A stretch of DNA of 64,000 nt from Oikopleura dioica (GCA_907165135.1 OU015567.1:12901001-12965000); one strand, 5' to 3'; counted from the stretch's first letter, positions 24,874 through 41,500 are shown. The notes: generated by a model not told the origin, from the letters alone. Program-made: numbers and translations.

Positions 24874-25312
24874 CGCGCTAAAAAACCAACCCGCCGACAA
24901 GTTTAATTCATCCCTTTCCCGACAGAACTTCGACCTGTGAATAGACAAACGTTTTGTTTTTATAAATCCGTGCCCAAAAAAACAACATCAACTTAGTTCA
25001 GCCTTTTTCAAATTTTTCTTTTTTCATTTGTTCTCGATATCGTGCTACTCATACTTGTACTGCGTGGATTTTTCCTGCAATAACTGTAAATAAAACACTG
25101 TAATGTAGATGTCCGACAAGTCTAGCGTCAATCATGTATTCTTTCTTTTTCTCGGTCTACCAGTAATATTAGGTAGAATGAATAATTTTTCTTTGATGGA
25201 GGTTTAGCTATTTTTAAAGGAAGGGATTTTGAACAGGCAGCAGACTTTTGATTTATCAAAGCTTTGATAAAATATGATGATGTTAAAGTTCGAGACTTGT
25301 TTAGTTTAGAAT

Positions 25313-26130
25313 GGGTGGAAAAAATATAAATTTAACGAAATTACAAAATCTTTTCTCTCTAAATATTTTCAAACTTTGAGTAGAGGTCTTGAAAGAACAG
25401 GCCAAGCTTCATATTCTCCGAGGAAAAAAATTGAAATTTAAAAGTTCTAGAGCTGTCTAACGGCAATTGAAGTACATTTCTACTGACGGCTCTAGCGTAA
25501 AAAATCTTCATTGTAACAGCATATTTTTTGACGGAATATATTCTTGAGCATCTGAAGTAAGACGCCAGCTATTTTTTATTTCGTTTTGATTACGCGATCC
25601 TTCTCTTATCAGCGATCAAAGTCAGACGAAAATTTTGATGAGACGGGGAGCGCGGCAGTGACAATGCGGCATGGTGACGCTGTGGCGCACCCTAGCCAAC
25701 CACGAATGAAAATCTCGTTCAATCATTTTCCTTTCAAGCGTCAGGTTAGGGTGGGCAACAGCGCCACTACGCTGTCTAGTCACCGCCGCGCTCATCGCCA
25801 CAGCGAATTTTTCACCTAACTTTGATTGCTGATAAACCGGCGATAAACTAATCAGAATGAACAAAAAAATAGCTGGCGCCCTAGTTCAGAGTCTCGAGAA
25901 TATATTTCCGTCAAAAAATTGGAGTCCCTAATGGGTACTTTTTGCACAATAGCTGTCAGCAGAAATTTACTTCAATTGCTTCCAGACGGCAAAAAAAACT
26001 TTTCGATTTTCGATCTTTTTCTTGGTAAATATAGAACTGGACCTACTCTATCAGCTCATTCAGTCAGATTTTGAAAATGTTCACGGAGAAAAGATTTTGT
26101 AATTTCGTGAAATTTATATTTATTTCACCC
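25313..26130. repeat. Fold-back element, arms about 400 bp
   Basis: The sequence is an imperfect palindrome centred near 25721. Shared mirror words from the outside in include AAATATAAATTT / AAATTTATATTT, CAATTGAAGTA / TACTTCAATTG, TTTTTTGACGGA / TCCGTCAAAAAA and CCAGCTATTTTTT / AAAAAATAGCTGG. The arms have diverged by scattered substitutions and small indels, so it is not an assembly mirror artefact. The short ORFs on both strands of the inner 300 bp are mirror images of each other and not genes. The termini and any target-site duplication are not clear. Confidence 0.8.
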
Positions 26131-26468
26131 AATTGATTAAAATAAGATATGGCGAAGCTGTGAGATTGACGTTGGGAGTTAGAGTGAGTTTACAGATTAA
26201 ATATATATAATCACTGGTACAGAAGTGAAGCCTTTGGCTAAATGCGAACTTGAGTTGTAAATTTCTATCTGCTAGTTTTCGGAGCAACATGTAGCGCACA
26301 ATATTTCACCTATTCTTTAATTAAAAAAGTATTAAAGTATTGAGTTAAAAAAGAGTTTCTCTGTCGTTGTCGATTTCCATCCGATTGCTATTGGCTCGAG
26401 AGTCGAGGGTTTACTCGTCTTCCAGTGCTGCGAAGCGCGATTGTGCGCCGAGCTAGGAAATTGACTGA

Positions 26469-28082
26469 TCACTGTGTAGTGGCTTTAAATAGTACCTCTT
26501 CTCTCTGGTTGCTTTCAGGTCCAGCCGCTAGTTCTCCACTTTCTACTCGTCTTTTCAAATCCTCTTCAGCTTTCTTCGCCCTTTCCTCGGCCGTAAGCTG
26601 AAATAAAAAATCATTCTCTTCCTTGATTTCAAAAGCCTTACACTTGGTTTCCTGTCGCTACTCCTTGGTGGTCGTTTATCATCAACTGATAGCTTTGATA
26701 GTTTCTGCTCGATCTCTCTTTCCTTCTTTGCAGTATCAATTGGTTTGGCAGAACCGAATATGGAAGCAGAAGAACCAGCAGCTTTTGGAGCGGATTCTTA
26801 ATTAAAAAAAATACAGCGCGAATTGAAAAAAAAACAATTTCTACCTTCGGTATTGACGGTTCTTTTGGAAAGCTGGAGTTTCGGCCGCTCTCTAGGAGCG
26901 TCGCGTCGGACTTCATCTCTCGGGTCGCGTCGTGGAATTTCAGGCTCGGCCCTTCTCCACTGATTGTCTTCATCTGCTGCGCTTGAGTATCTGCTGCCGC
27001 CAAATCCTCTGTCTCTGTCGTCGCGTCCGTAACCGCGGTCTCGATCATCTCTTCCATATCCTCGGTCGCGATCGCCGTAGCCACCTCGGTCGCCGTATCT
27101 ATCGCCGCCGTAGCGATCACGGTCCCCATAACCACGGTCTCTATCTCTGTCACCGCCATATCTGTCACCCCCGTATCTGTCTCCACCGTATCTGTCTCCC
27201 CCGTATCGGTCGCCTCCTCGACGATCGTCATATCCTCCTCGAGAACTTCATATTCCAGTAAATAATTTGAAGATTATCACTAGCTTACCCATATCTATCT
27301 CCACCAAAGCCGCCTCGGTCGTCCCGTGATGGAGCAGCAGGGCGACGCCAATCATCAGCATCATCTGATCGGCCAAAGCCGGGATCTCGCTCTCGTCCAC
27401 CTCTTCTATCATCTCGACCGTCTCGGTCGTCTCGGCCATAACGATCTCCACCTCGACCGCCACCTCTCGAAGAGAATTCCTAAAAGACGAATCGTCAACC
27501 TAACAAAATTGAGAATTAGCTAACATCGTAGATTTCAATTTTGGCACGTCGGCCAGCAAGCATTGTATCGTTCTTAGCCATGATCTTTGCCATGGAGGAG
27601 ATGCAGGAGTCTCGATTGCCGTCAACAGTAACGTAAGCAACACCCTTGAATCGACCCTTCTGGCCGCCGTCGATGTCATCCTCTTCGCGGGGGATATCGA
27701 TTCGGGTAATGTTGCTACGAAATTTAAACATGAATAATTGATAAAAATATTATACGGGATATCGTCGAAGAATTTTTGAAGATCTTCTTCTTGAATTTCG
27801 TAGACCAAATTCGCAACGGAAGCAGTAAATGGAGGACGTGCTGGAAGCTAAAAAATAAGCTAATCAAACAGTAAGAATGTGAGTTTCTACCAATGAGACA
27901 TCAATTTCGAGCGTCGTAGCTCTCGGTGCCGAAGGAAGCTCCATCATTTCACCATTGACAGCAATCTTGTTGCCTTAAAATCATTGTAAGTGTGGACAAC
28001 ATTACAGATATTTACCGGTATCGCCGATGAAATCACCAAGCTGGATTTTCTTTCCTTTAGTCTTGGGCTTGCCTTTGCCCAT
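26469..28082 (-). CDS. EIF4B: Translation initiation factor eIF4B, about 435 aa
   Basis: Eight exons: 28016-28082, 27891-27973, 27756-27847, 27525-27714, 27289-27479, 26845-27245, 26642-26796, 26469-26597. The N-terminus (GKKIQLGDFIGDTG) matches eIF4B's KGKTISLTDFL-type start. One RRM follows at about residues 55-144 (PPFTASVANLVYEI, GRFKGVAYVTV). Then comes a long DRYG-type region of tandem GGDRYGGDRY and GYGRDDRDR units (about 150-280), which in vertebrates mediates self-association and eIF3 binding. The C-terminal portion has PKLQLSKR and SIFGSAKPIDTAKKEREI, the eIF4B signature. eIF4B stimulates eIF4A helicase during mRNA scanning. The final exon is assigned to the first in-frame stop; a further splice at GAG/GTACTA is possible. 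Confidence 0.93.
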
Positions 28083-28275
28083 CTCGAACAATCACTCAGA
28101 CACGGAACCTAAATGTTTAAATTTTTCACTCAAGCACCTAAAATTTATGCATAACACCAGGAAAACAACTAGGATATATTTTCTTTGTGATAATTATGCA
28201 GAAGAGTAATGGCTATTGATTTTGAACAAACTTGACTTTGAAGGAAAAAAAAAGTAAATAGGTGAAGATAAGGTC

Positions 28276-28281
28276 TTTATT
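28276..28281 (-). terminator. Possible poly(A) signal of the BRSK gene
   Basis: TTTATT on the plus strand (AATAAA on minus), about 210 bp after the BRSK stop codon in the 409-bp gap before eIF4B. Nothing else is seen in this gap apart from the presumed 5' UTR and promoter of eIF4B. Confidence 0.4.
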
Positions 28282-28491
28282 TTGGGTAGTAATATTTTAA
28301 TGAAGAAAATAGTACAGTGAGTTGACAGTGAAGAACAGTTTGTTTATTTGAACGAGTGAAGAGTGAAGATAGTGCAATTGCAAAACGATTGAAGAATATA
28401 AAATGGAATAAAAATAGATGCGCAAGAAAGTGGTTTTGTACAGTAAGAATGTGAAGAAGTAGCAACAGTTTTATGTATAATAATATTATTG

Positions 28492-31350
<2,859 letters not shown>

Positions 31351-31432
31351 GTGTCTCTACAAAGCGAAACTGGTCATGAAAAGAAGAGTGAAGATGGATA
31401 AGATTAAGAACTGTATGGAAGAATATTCACAG
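31351..31432 (-). other. 82-bp intercistronic spacer between MRPS23 and BRSK
   Basis: Same-strand genes with only 82 bp between the stop and the next ATG. On the minus strand the spacer has pyrimidine-rich stretches ending in AG just before the BRSK start (TTTGTAG then AGACAC and ATG). This is what a trans-splice acceptor in a tunicate operon would look like. No AATAAA is seen in the spacer. Confidence 0.45.
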
Positions 31433-32305
31433 TTATTTTCCGTCAAGAAGATCATTCAATAAAGCTTCTAAATCATCTGCTTCCGATTCTGATTTACTTT
31501 GCTGCGATCTTTCATTACTTCTTCCTTGTTTTGAATCGAGTTTAAAAGTTGAAATTGAGACATTTAGCGATTAAAAACGGGCCTGAAACTATCATCAAAA
31601 TCGGGAATACTATAGTTTTGCATGGAGGCCGATTCCATCATTGATTGAAGCATCGAAAGTTCCATTTCAGATTGTTTTTCCTCCTATCCAGGCGAGTTTT
31701 CTCAGCTGTAGATAAGTCCCCTTCAGCCATATTGTCCAAAAACTCGTGTCGGTAATAATCATCTGATTCGATTCCTGCTTCCACTGTCAAAAAACAGTTA
31801 GCTACTGTATAAACGGAGAAATAATCACCTAGAGCTGCTTTGTAAGGATCAAATTTATACTCTTCGGCATATGGCGTCAGCGTCGCTACTCGTCGAGCTA
31901 TCTTTTCAGATAATGGTAGTTCAACTTTTGCAATATCTGGATCTAATAACACATGGATGTCGCTGTTAATATTAATGGTATATTCGCATCTTTACCGAGA
32001 GAAATTATCGAGTCTGTGTAGGATGTTCGGAATGCTGCGCGCGATTTATCCGCCAAATAGTTCAAAGCTAAAAAAAATCAGCCAAAGATCTCAAATATTT
32101 TTCTACCTATCGGTTCACGAATGCTTCTATTCCTAATAAAGTAATCATTGATGGGCAGCTTTTCCTTGAGCACAGGCTCTCTAAAAGGTGGATGAACAGT
32201 CAAGACATCAAACCAAATCGGTCTATTCTCTTCTGCGATGAATTTATTCTGGATGTAGTCTCTGACGCGGGTATAAGGGCTTCCGTACCGCCACAGTCTA
32301 CTCAT
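31433..32305 (-). CDS. MRPS23: Mitochondrial ribosomal protein S23, about 209 aa
   Basis: Six exons: 32107-32305, 31996-32067, 31829-31942, 31725-31783, 31590-31683, 31433-31524. The N-terminal half is clearly mS23: GSPYTRVRDYIQNKFI, RPIWFDVLTVHPPFREPVL, then RSIREPI. mS23 is a component of the mitochondrial small subunit body. The C-terminal half is acidic, Ser/Gln/Met-rich and poorly conserved, as in other animals. The start was chosen to match the human N-terminus length; an in-frame ATG 48 bp upstream would add a basic presequence. Intron 31684-31724 seems to be GA-AG: without it the frame breaks, with it the sequence reads DNMA then EEKQSEME. It may be co-transcribed with BRSK downstream. 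Confidence 0.85.
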
Positions 32306-32635
32306 TCTGAACAGAAAAGAAAGGAGGGATGATTTCTTCGTCATCCGCGTCAAGAGGGTACCGATCGATACCCGTTATCGAGTAGTCTCTCAAACCAACT
32401 TGGCCAGAGAGAATTAATCGATAATTACAACCCAGAGTATATTGACATTTTAATTACAATCCTGTCAAAACACCTTCTTCTTAAGATTAACACCTTGCTG
32501 AACCAGCGAGAGATCATTTTCATTATATAAATATATTTTTGAAGTGAAAGGTTTTTCCAGGAATACAAAAAGGAAATATTTGAAGTTTGAAATAGAAAAA
32601 TAAAAGCAGGCAATGTAGAAAAATACAAAAATGTG
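32306..32635. other. 330-bp gap between TTC26 and MRPS23
   Basis: AT-rich, with no coding signal. It must hold the 3' UTR of TTC26 and probably the promoter of the MRPS23-BRSK pair; no clear core promoter element is visible. Confidence 0.4.
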
Positions 32636-34587
32636 TTAGTAGTCAAGATTGGCTCCGTTTTCCTTGGCCCAGTTGTTCATCGTCATGACGAGATAGTCGA
32701 CCTCGCGGTTGTTCGTGTTTCTCAGCATCAGGATCAGATCTGTGAGCGAGTCACGGGGCTCTAAAATCAATCATGTCTTGTCCATTTTGGATGATCTGTA
32801 TCGAACCTTTTTCTGCAATGATTCGTTGGAACCAGCCAATACAAGCGCCTCGTTTTCCTTCCCAGTATTCAGGAGAAGGATCAAGTCTTTCAAGAACATC
32901 ATACGCTTTTGCCGCGTAATAGAACTGCCCAGTTCGGTAACAATCCGACGCGATCATCGACAAGATCGTAAACGTTCCGCTGTTGGAGTCGGTTTTGAGG
33001 TAATTCTCCCAGGCTTGAGAGGGCTTTCCGTTCATAATGAAGCATTTGGTGAGCCAGGAGATGTACGCAAACTCGTTCTGTATCTTCTCAGATCTGTTTT
33101 TGAATAATTGATGATTTCTGTGCTTTACCGTAGACGATACCTGACTAGGAGAAAGACCTCTTCTGCTTCTTCCCATTTGCGCCGCTGGGCCAACGCCTGG
33201 CCGTAGTTGAAATTGAACGTGTCGTCATTCGTAAAATATGCCTTTAAATTATGTAATTCTCTGCCCAGTTCCATTGTCAGAAATGAACCTTTATAGAGCT
33301 GAGATAAAGCAAAACATCATCCCACTGCTTCGATAAAAAGTAGCAGCTAGCCATACATTGCCGGCCAGGAATCGTGTCCATTTCAGTCGAGGATTGGCCG
33401 ACGGCTTGAAAATAAAGTTGAGCTTGTTTTACATTTTCTTTGTTTCCGTCTATATCTGCCATCATCAAATGTGTAACGCCCTGTAAAAAGATTAGTTCTA
33501 TGTGCTATTGGACTCATTTTTACCTTGATGATGTGTTCTGGAGGCAGAGCGGGCTCAACATCCTTCATGAGATTGTGGGCTTCTTCTACATCTCCATTCT
33601 TGAGATAGTAAATAGATAAGTTGAGTCTCGCTTCTGGGAGCACACCAACAAGCGGTGGGAAAACTTGCAGTGCCCCCTCTCCGTTCTGAAAGACGACTTG
33701 ATTATGCTTCACTAGTGCTCCGATGCCGCCATCGAGGGACTTGATATTTCTGAGTTCTTTGAGTGCCTCGCGCCCGTCGTACTGACGAAAGTGGTTGCAA
33801 GCTTTTAAATTGAGTGCGATTGGACTGTCGGGGTGTTCGGCTAAGTAGGCCGCGAGCACTTCGTCGGAGACGTCGTAGTAGTCAAGTTTGTAGTAGCACA
33901 TGGCGATGTAGACATTTAGGGCGAGGAATTTCCGGTTATTTTTATAGCTACAATAATGTTAGGGACAGACAAGTTGCGTTGATCTTTACTTACAGCGTTT
34001 TATATATATCGGCTGCTTCTTGAAAGTGCGATCTGAGATAATGCATCGAGGCCAAGGCCAGCTGATCTTCGCTGCAGTCATATTCCAATGCCCTGTGGTG
34101 CTGCATAAGTCGCGACTCATCACCCTGCTTTTGGGCTAATTGGAATTGCACTCGATTTTGGAGGCTTGAGTGGGGAGCGCGTTGAATCGTTTCGTCGCCT
34201 TTTTGATACATTCCGAGGAAGAAGTAGCATATTGATAAGTAGCAGTAAACGCTTGGGTCGCTGTCATTCTTGGGAAGAAAAGTTAAGGATCGGAAATTAT
34301 GTCGTAAGAATTACATTTTCAAGTATACTTTCATATGTCCTCATTGCCTCCTCAAAGTTACCAATCCTCACGCAGGTTAGCGCCTTCCATTTGAGCAGCG
34401 TCGTATGATCATGTGATGGCTTCTTCGATCTGAGTTCAAACTCAATTAGCGTAAGTGCTCCAGTATAATCGCGCTTGCTGAAGAACCCTTCGATTATCGG
34501 CTTTTCCTGTGGCTCGGCTCGTTCCGCCGGGGTCACTCGATTAACCGGGGACTGTGATATCGCTGCCTTCTCCCGAGATAACAGCAT
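32636..34587 (-). CDS. TTC26: Intraflagellar transport protein IFT56 (TTC26), 558 aa
   Basis: Seven exons: 34315-34587, 33994-34268, 33524-33947, 33289-33480, 33141-33241, 32807-33093, 32636-32760. The length is close to the human protein (554) and the whole protein aligns. The start MLLSREKAAI matches MMLSRAKPAV. TPR segments include CYFFLGMYQKG, LASMHYLRSHFQEAADIYK, VYIAMCYYKLDYYDVSDEVL, ALNLKACNHFRQYDGREA, PEARLNLSIYYLKNGDVEEA and ERLDPSPEYWEGKRGACIG. The end WAKENGANLDY matches WAKENRVSI. IFT56 is an IFT-B subunit needed for motile-cilium cargo. The gene follows DNAL4, another cilium gene, by 118 bp on the same strand. Confidence 0.96.
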
Positions 34588-34705
34588 TTTCTCTGAATAG
34601 AAAGAGGTGTAAAATCAGTGATAAGAAAATATATAGATTGATAGGAATAGAAAAATAGATCAGTATGGAAGACACGGGAAAAGGAAGCAGTAAAAAGTAA
34701 GAAAA

Positions 34706-35112
34706 CTAGTTGCATTTCCAAAGAAGAACGCCAACAGCTCCACCGAACATCATGACCATCTTTGCCCCGCAATCAGCGTCGACATTGGCGTCGAAACCTT
34801 CGCCAATGATACAATGCCACGCGGCGCCGAATTTCTTGTCCATTTGTTCTTTTACCATTTTGGCGGCAAGGGAGTAGTTGTTTGAGTATTTCTCAACAGC
34901 TTGAAAAAACGGTCAAATTCTAAGTGTATCCTGAAGAAATTACCAGTTACAGCGGCATCAGAAGCTTCCGAGGACATTTCTTCTTGCATATCGCAATCAA
35001 TCACAAGAGGAAAACTAAATAAGCACTCAGGAATCAGTGAAAAAGAAAAGACATACCCATGACCAGCTCGATGAGCGAGCTCTTCTCTCTCTTGTTTCTG
35101 CGCTTCTGCCAT
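34706..35112 (-). CDS. DNAL4: Dynein axonemal light chain 4, 106 aa
   Basis: Three exons: 35057-35112, 34944-35014, 34706-34899. The length equals the family's (105 in human). The LC8-like fold is visible: FPLVIDCDMQEEMSSEA, AVEKYSNNYSLAAKMVKEQM, DKKFGAAWHCIIGEGF and the ending FGGAVGVLFWKCN, matching DNAL4's FGGTLAVCVWKCS. DNAL4 is a light chain of axonemal dynein. It begins 61 bp after the NKAP stop and ends 118 bp before TTC26 starts, so it is probably the middle gene of a polycistronic unit. Confidence 0.95.
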
Positions 35113-35173
35113 TCTAAAAGCGCGAAAATAAGTCGAAGAAAAAGGGGGCAGTGGAACAAGTTCATGAAAGAGG

Positions 35174-36303
<1,130 letters not shown>

Positions 36304-36644
36304 TGTTCTCTATTTCACACTCTTCAAAAGAACTTCTCTTTCCAATATTCTTGACTGGCCAATCAGCGCGCGCTGAAAATTTCCAGCCATCTTTTCTCTA
36401 ATAAATGCGCTCCCCGCCATGCAGAAACCATAACAATGCTTCCAATAAATAAAACAATTGGCTCGAGCCAATTTTTTATGCTCACCAATTATCGTAATTA
36501 CAGTTTTATAATTCATGCAGGTGCTGTGAATGGAATCTCCGAGTATAAAATCGCGCTCCAGCTCTGGAATCAGCATCACACCTTCTCCGGCTTTTATCGA
36601 GCCACTTTTAAAAAACCAAAAACCTTCACTTTACCTTTTTCAAC
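36304..36644. promoter_or_regulatory. Bidirectional promoter between NKAP (-) and alpha-tubulin (+)
   Basis: Only 341 bp separate the two start codons. A CCAAT box (36359-36363) is followed at once by GCGCGCGC, an E2F-like GC block. TATAAA at 36545-36550 lies about 95 bp upstream of the tubulin ATG, fitting a plus-strand TATA promoter. No TATA is apparent near NKAP. Confidence 0.55.
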
Positions 36645-38081
<1,437 letters not shown>

Positions 38082-38111
38082 AATTTGAACTTTCTGCTCT
38101 TCGATTTTTGA

Positions 38112-38117
38112 AATAAA
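38112..38117 (+). terminator. Poly(A) signal of alpha-tubulin
   Basis: AATAAA at the expected distance after the stop codon. Confidence 0.7.
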
Positions 38118-38288
38118 ATGCGTCATCATATAATTAACGAGCGTTTACTTAAATTGCAGATTATTATAATCTCTAGAATACACCCATAATGTTTTGATCT
38201 AATGAGAAAGAAAATCAGTTTTATCAAGCAGCGCATCAAAGTGAGTCAAAATTAGCATATTCTTTATAAAAAAGTAGTATCATAGAAG

Positions 38289-39111
38289 ATGGTTTCTTGC
38301 TGCTGCGGATTTGGCAAAAAGGAAGAGCCAACAGAGCCCATCAATCATGAAATCATTCCAAGGTAGGAGTTTTAGAATTAACGAAAATAAAAAAAATCCA
38401 AGTGCACGATCAAAACTTGCAAGTCCTCGATTCGAAGAAGTTTCACTGAACGAAATTGTCATAACTGAACCAAAAGAGCAGCCCAGCAACAAATGCGTGG
38501 GAAAGAAGACTAAAAAGGGGAAACAAGATTGCGAAGAGAAAACTACCGAGGGAAAAACATCTACAGAATTCGCTTTACCTGTAACAACCTTCAACACGAC
38601 AGCTATTGTTGAGCATGTAGCCAGAGGTCTTGGTAATGATTTTTTTTCAATTCAAAGAACCAACAAAAATTTTAGTTGTCGCCCTCATCGTCCAAGACAG
38701 AGTTCAACCGAATACTTCCTTTGCAATCAAGGTTATGACCCCATTTGTAAATATGATGACTGTACTTTCGAAATCAATTTTCAATATAATTTCAGAAAAA
38801 TTTTAATCCCCTGTATATTTTTGTTAGGAATCCTACAGAATGGTTATATTCAGGCGCACAAAGTCAGTACTTCCATTCGGAGAGAATTCAATCGAACTGT
38901 AAAAGCTAAGTATCAACTAGGCCTGCATGTTTAGAGTCACCATTAGTAATGAAACACGAATTCATTACTTTAAGAGCCTGCAAAGTCAGAAAAAGAGCAA
39001 AGACCCCCTGTAAAAGAAACTGACAACGAAGCCAATCTTTTAGATCATAAAATCATCGAAAATGGAGAATTGGTTTATTTTAAATTGTTTCTAGTTACAA
39101 CTGAGAAATAA
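38289..39111 (+). CDS. Unknown 192-aa protein with Cys-rich N-terminus
   Basis: Five exons: 38289-38362, 38403-38632, 38676-38746, 38796-38862, 38975-39111; phases agree throughout. The N-terminus MVSCCCGFGKKEE looks like a palmitoylation/membrane-anchoring head followed by basic residues; there is no signal peptide. The first third is Lys/Glu-rich and probably disordered; the rest has beta-like alternation (VVALIVQDRVQPNTSFAI, NPLYIFVRNPTEW). No family is recognised. The last intron (38863-38974) has a weaker GTCAGT donor; without it the protein would stop at 38909. It is convergent with the TAZ2-like gene, 182 bp away. Confidence 0.6.
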
Positions 39112-39293
39112 GCCTCAGTAAATATCCGGTCAGAACAAGATCACAGGATATACATAAGCGAAAAATGAGCTAGAATAAGAAAGGAAAGAACAATAAGCTG
39201 GATAAAGTCAGTTGGAATATTTTTTACATTCACAGGAGTTAGAGAGTTCTGGATCTGGGTCGAGCGGGGCAAGCATTCGTGTTTCCGTGCTGA

Positions 39294-40048
39294 TTACTTC
39301 TTCAGCTGCGGATTACTGTGAATCTCTTCACAGTGCGGCAAAGGACATAAACTTCCACTACAGCAGCCAGTGTCGAAGTGGAATTCGTGAATTTTCAAAT
39401 ACTAAATTAACGCGATAATTGCCAGTTGAAGAAGGATTCAGAGGACTCACAACTTTGCATACACCGCAGATGACCTTTCTTTGGGGCGAAACTTTTAGCC
39501 TCCTCGCTTGTGGACAAAGAGAGAAGTGTTTGATAATCTGTTTCTTGTGTCTGCATGATTGTAAGTCGCATTTCTTGCAGTCCGAAGCGTGTAACAGTTC
39601 CGAAAGCTCTTTTTCTGGGTCGATTGTGTCGTCCGAAGGCATTTGGTAAGAGCGAAGGGATGATGTCTGCCGCCGAGCTGCTTCAGCTTCTTCGATGAAA
39701 TGTTCAAGGAGGGATCAAAAACAACTAGACAACTAGAGAGAATAAATCTTCTTTGGATCCCGTATCTTGTCTGTATCTTTCAAAAAGCGCTTGTCTCTGG
39801 CGCACCTCTCGTTGCCTCACTAGATAGTACCTCGCTCCTCTTCTATCATCCCTATCATTTCCTCGCACGCCCAAGTTCTGGGCTAAGTTTGCCAAAGCCT
39901 CGTTCAAACTCCCTTCAAGCTTTTGTAACAATTTCAATAAGAAAGTCGTACTAGTACCCGTTCTACGAGCCTCTGGAGGAATCTGCATCGCTCGACGATA
40001 TGGCGACGAAAGATTGACTGGCCGTGGAGGTGAGCGAATTCCCGGCAT
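39294..40048 (-). CDS. Stand-alone TAZ2-type zinc-finger protein, about 225 aa
   Basis: Three exon blocks: 39725-40048 (or part of it), 39451-39689 and 39294-39401. The last two encode a TAZ2-like zinc fold: LLHASDCKKCDLQSC, KKQIIKHFSLC, ICGVCKVYLKIHEF then CCSGSLCPLPHCEEIH. The His/Cys spacing follows CBP TAZ2 (HACQCRNANC, CPVCKQL, KCPVPFC). The first block is basic, helical and Arg/Gln-rich. No other CBP domain is present, so this is a miniature TAZ protein, perhaps able to compete for TAZ2 ligands; that role is inference. The join of the first block to the second is unresolved: phases differ by one, so either a non-GT intron is used or the second block starts on its own ATG at 39642. Confidence 0.7.
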
Positions 40049-40775
40049 TCTGAAGGCTCAATATCACTATCCTGCAATCGACAATGAGTACAAGTTGTAT
40101 TCAGTACAACTAAGAAAACTTGTTTTTTTCGTATTTATTTTATTTCCTGTCACAAAACAGGACTCGTATTAAATCTTTGCGAGGGATACTAGCGCCATAC
40201 TAGCAGCATACACTACAGTAGAAGATAAAACTACAGTGAGTTGCTTACAAGTTGAAAAAGAGCATTAACGATACAAACTTTAAGTTTTTAACGACGACTG
40301 AAAATAGGAGGATTGAGGTAATTATGTACAGTACATTTTAAATTTTGCTGGATATCTTATTGGTCACGGACGAATAAGAAAAGAACCGAATGGGTGGTAA
40401 AAAGGGTTGGAAAAGTTCAGGAGCTTTGAGTATTTTTCTTTCAGGAATTTAAGTTTTTAAAAAGTTGAAATCACAATGTTTGTTTTGAAGTAAAATTTAA
40501 AATAAAGATACAAAAAAAAATATAGGCTGCGATGGAACGTCAAGTAGAAGTACGTAGGCTGATATTAAAAATAAAAGATAGGCCCGAATTAAATAATCAA
40601 GACCTGGCGGTATGGCTTCTTTGTACAAGGGTTGAGAAATAGAGAGGGGGAGAATGATAAGGGGATTGATAACGGATGAACTTGGTAACTTCCCAGGGGC
40701 AAGGAGGGAAGAAGACTTTATCAGTAGAGAGCTGAGTTTAGTAGGATAGATCAATTTTCATAACGCTGGCGGGGA
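40049..40775. other. Downstream flank of the syndecan-like gene
   Basis: No exons are supported. The interval likely carries the 3' UTR of the syndecan-like gene and upstream sequence of the TAZ2-like gene. Confidence 0.4.
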
Positions 40776-41500
40776 TCAATAGAGATGGCTCTTTCCCGCT
40801 TGGTAGTCGTAACGGCGCAGTGAGGAGTCACGCCGAGCTTTACACAGGACCAGCGTCATCGCCATCGATGCCAGTAATAAACCTAAATAAACAGGTGAGA
40901 AATCGATCCCTGAATTCGGAACTTTGTGACAAGTCTGTCAAAGTTCTTCATCATCAAAATATGCCAACCAATATTCTGGCGAATTATATGGTGGTCTGAA
41001 ATTGGCAAATTCACAGTACAAATATTAGCTGACCGGATCAGCTTAGTATCAAATTGGATGAAAAATAATGACTCTGGATTTGATCCAAAGCATCGTCCCA
41101 AAATCGCTTAAAAATAATGATGATGATAGTTGGCGCGCCACCTGACACGCTGCTTGTCTTTGAACTTACCGACGCAGGATCCGGCGATGACAGCGGCAAG
41201 AAATTTCTTATTCACAAAGTGATCGAAGAGGGAGGCTTCGCTGGGCGACTTGTCGGAGCGGATTTCAGGATTTTCGCTGTCTAAAATTTTGTTATTTCAG
41301 AAAGAAACAATCATTTAATTTGTTTAAAATCATATGCAATTCAAAGCTTACAATTGGTAATGAAATCCCCAGACGCTTCTCCCGATCCTTCGAAATCTTC
41401 ATCATCTAAATTCACGATTTCAATACTTTCAACGGATCAAGGAAGGCTCACCTGATAACTGTGAAAGCACACTTGCTGTTAAAAGTAGCAATCTTCTCAT
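40776..41500 (-). CDS. SDC: Miniature syndecan-like proteoglycan core, 106 aa
   Basis: Four exons: 41452-41500, 41352-41405, 41170-41280, 40776-40882. The protein has a short signal peptide (MRRLLLLTASVLSQLS), a very short ectodomain opening with the glycosaminoglycan attachment signal DDEDFEGSGEASGD, and a linker. The syndecan transmembrane signature follows: FLAAVIAGSCVGLLL closely matches VLAAVIAGGVIGFL, including the GxxxG dimer motif. The cytoplasmic tail (KARRDSSLRRYDYQ) recalls the C1 region but ends HLY, not the PDZ ligand EFYA. Syndecans are cell-surface heparan-sulfate co-receptors. The ectodomain (about 55 residues) is far shorter than the usual 100 or more. Confidence 0.75.

Noticed and set aside
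25586-25864. Two overlapping ORFs on opposite strands
   Set aside because: Mirror images produced by the inverted repeat; not independent genes.
26638-27231. 197-codon Thr/Glu/Asp-rich minus-strand frame
   Set aside because: Frame-shifted reading of the eIF4B DRYG repeats; the correct frame gives GGDRYGG units.
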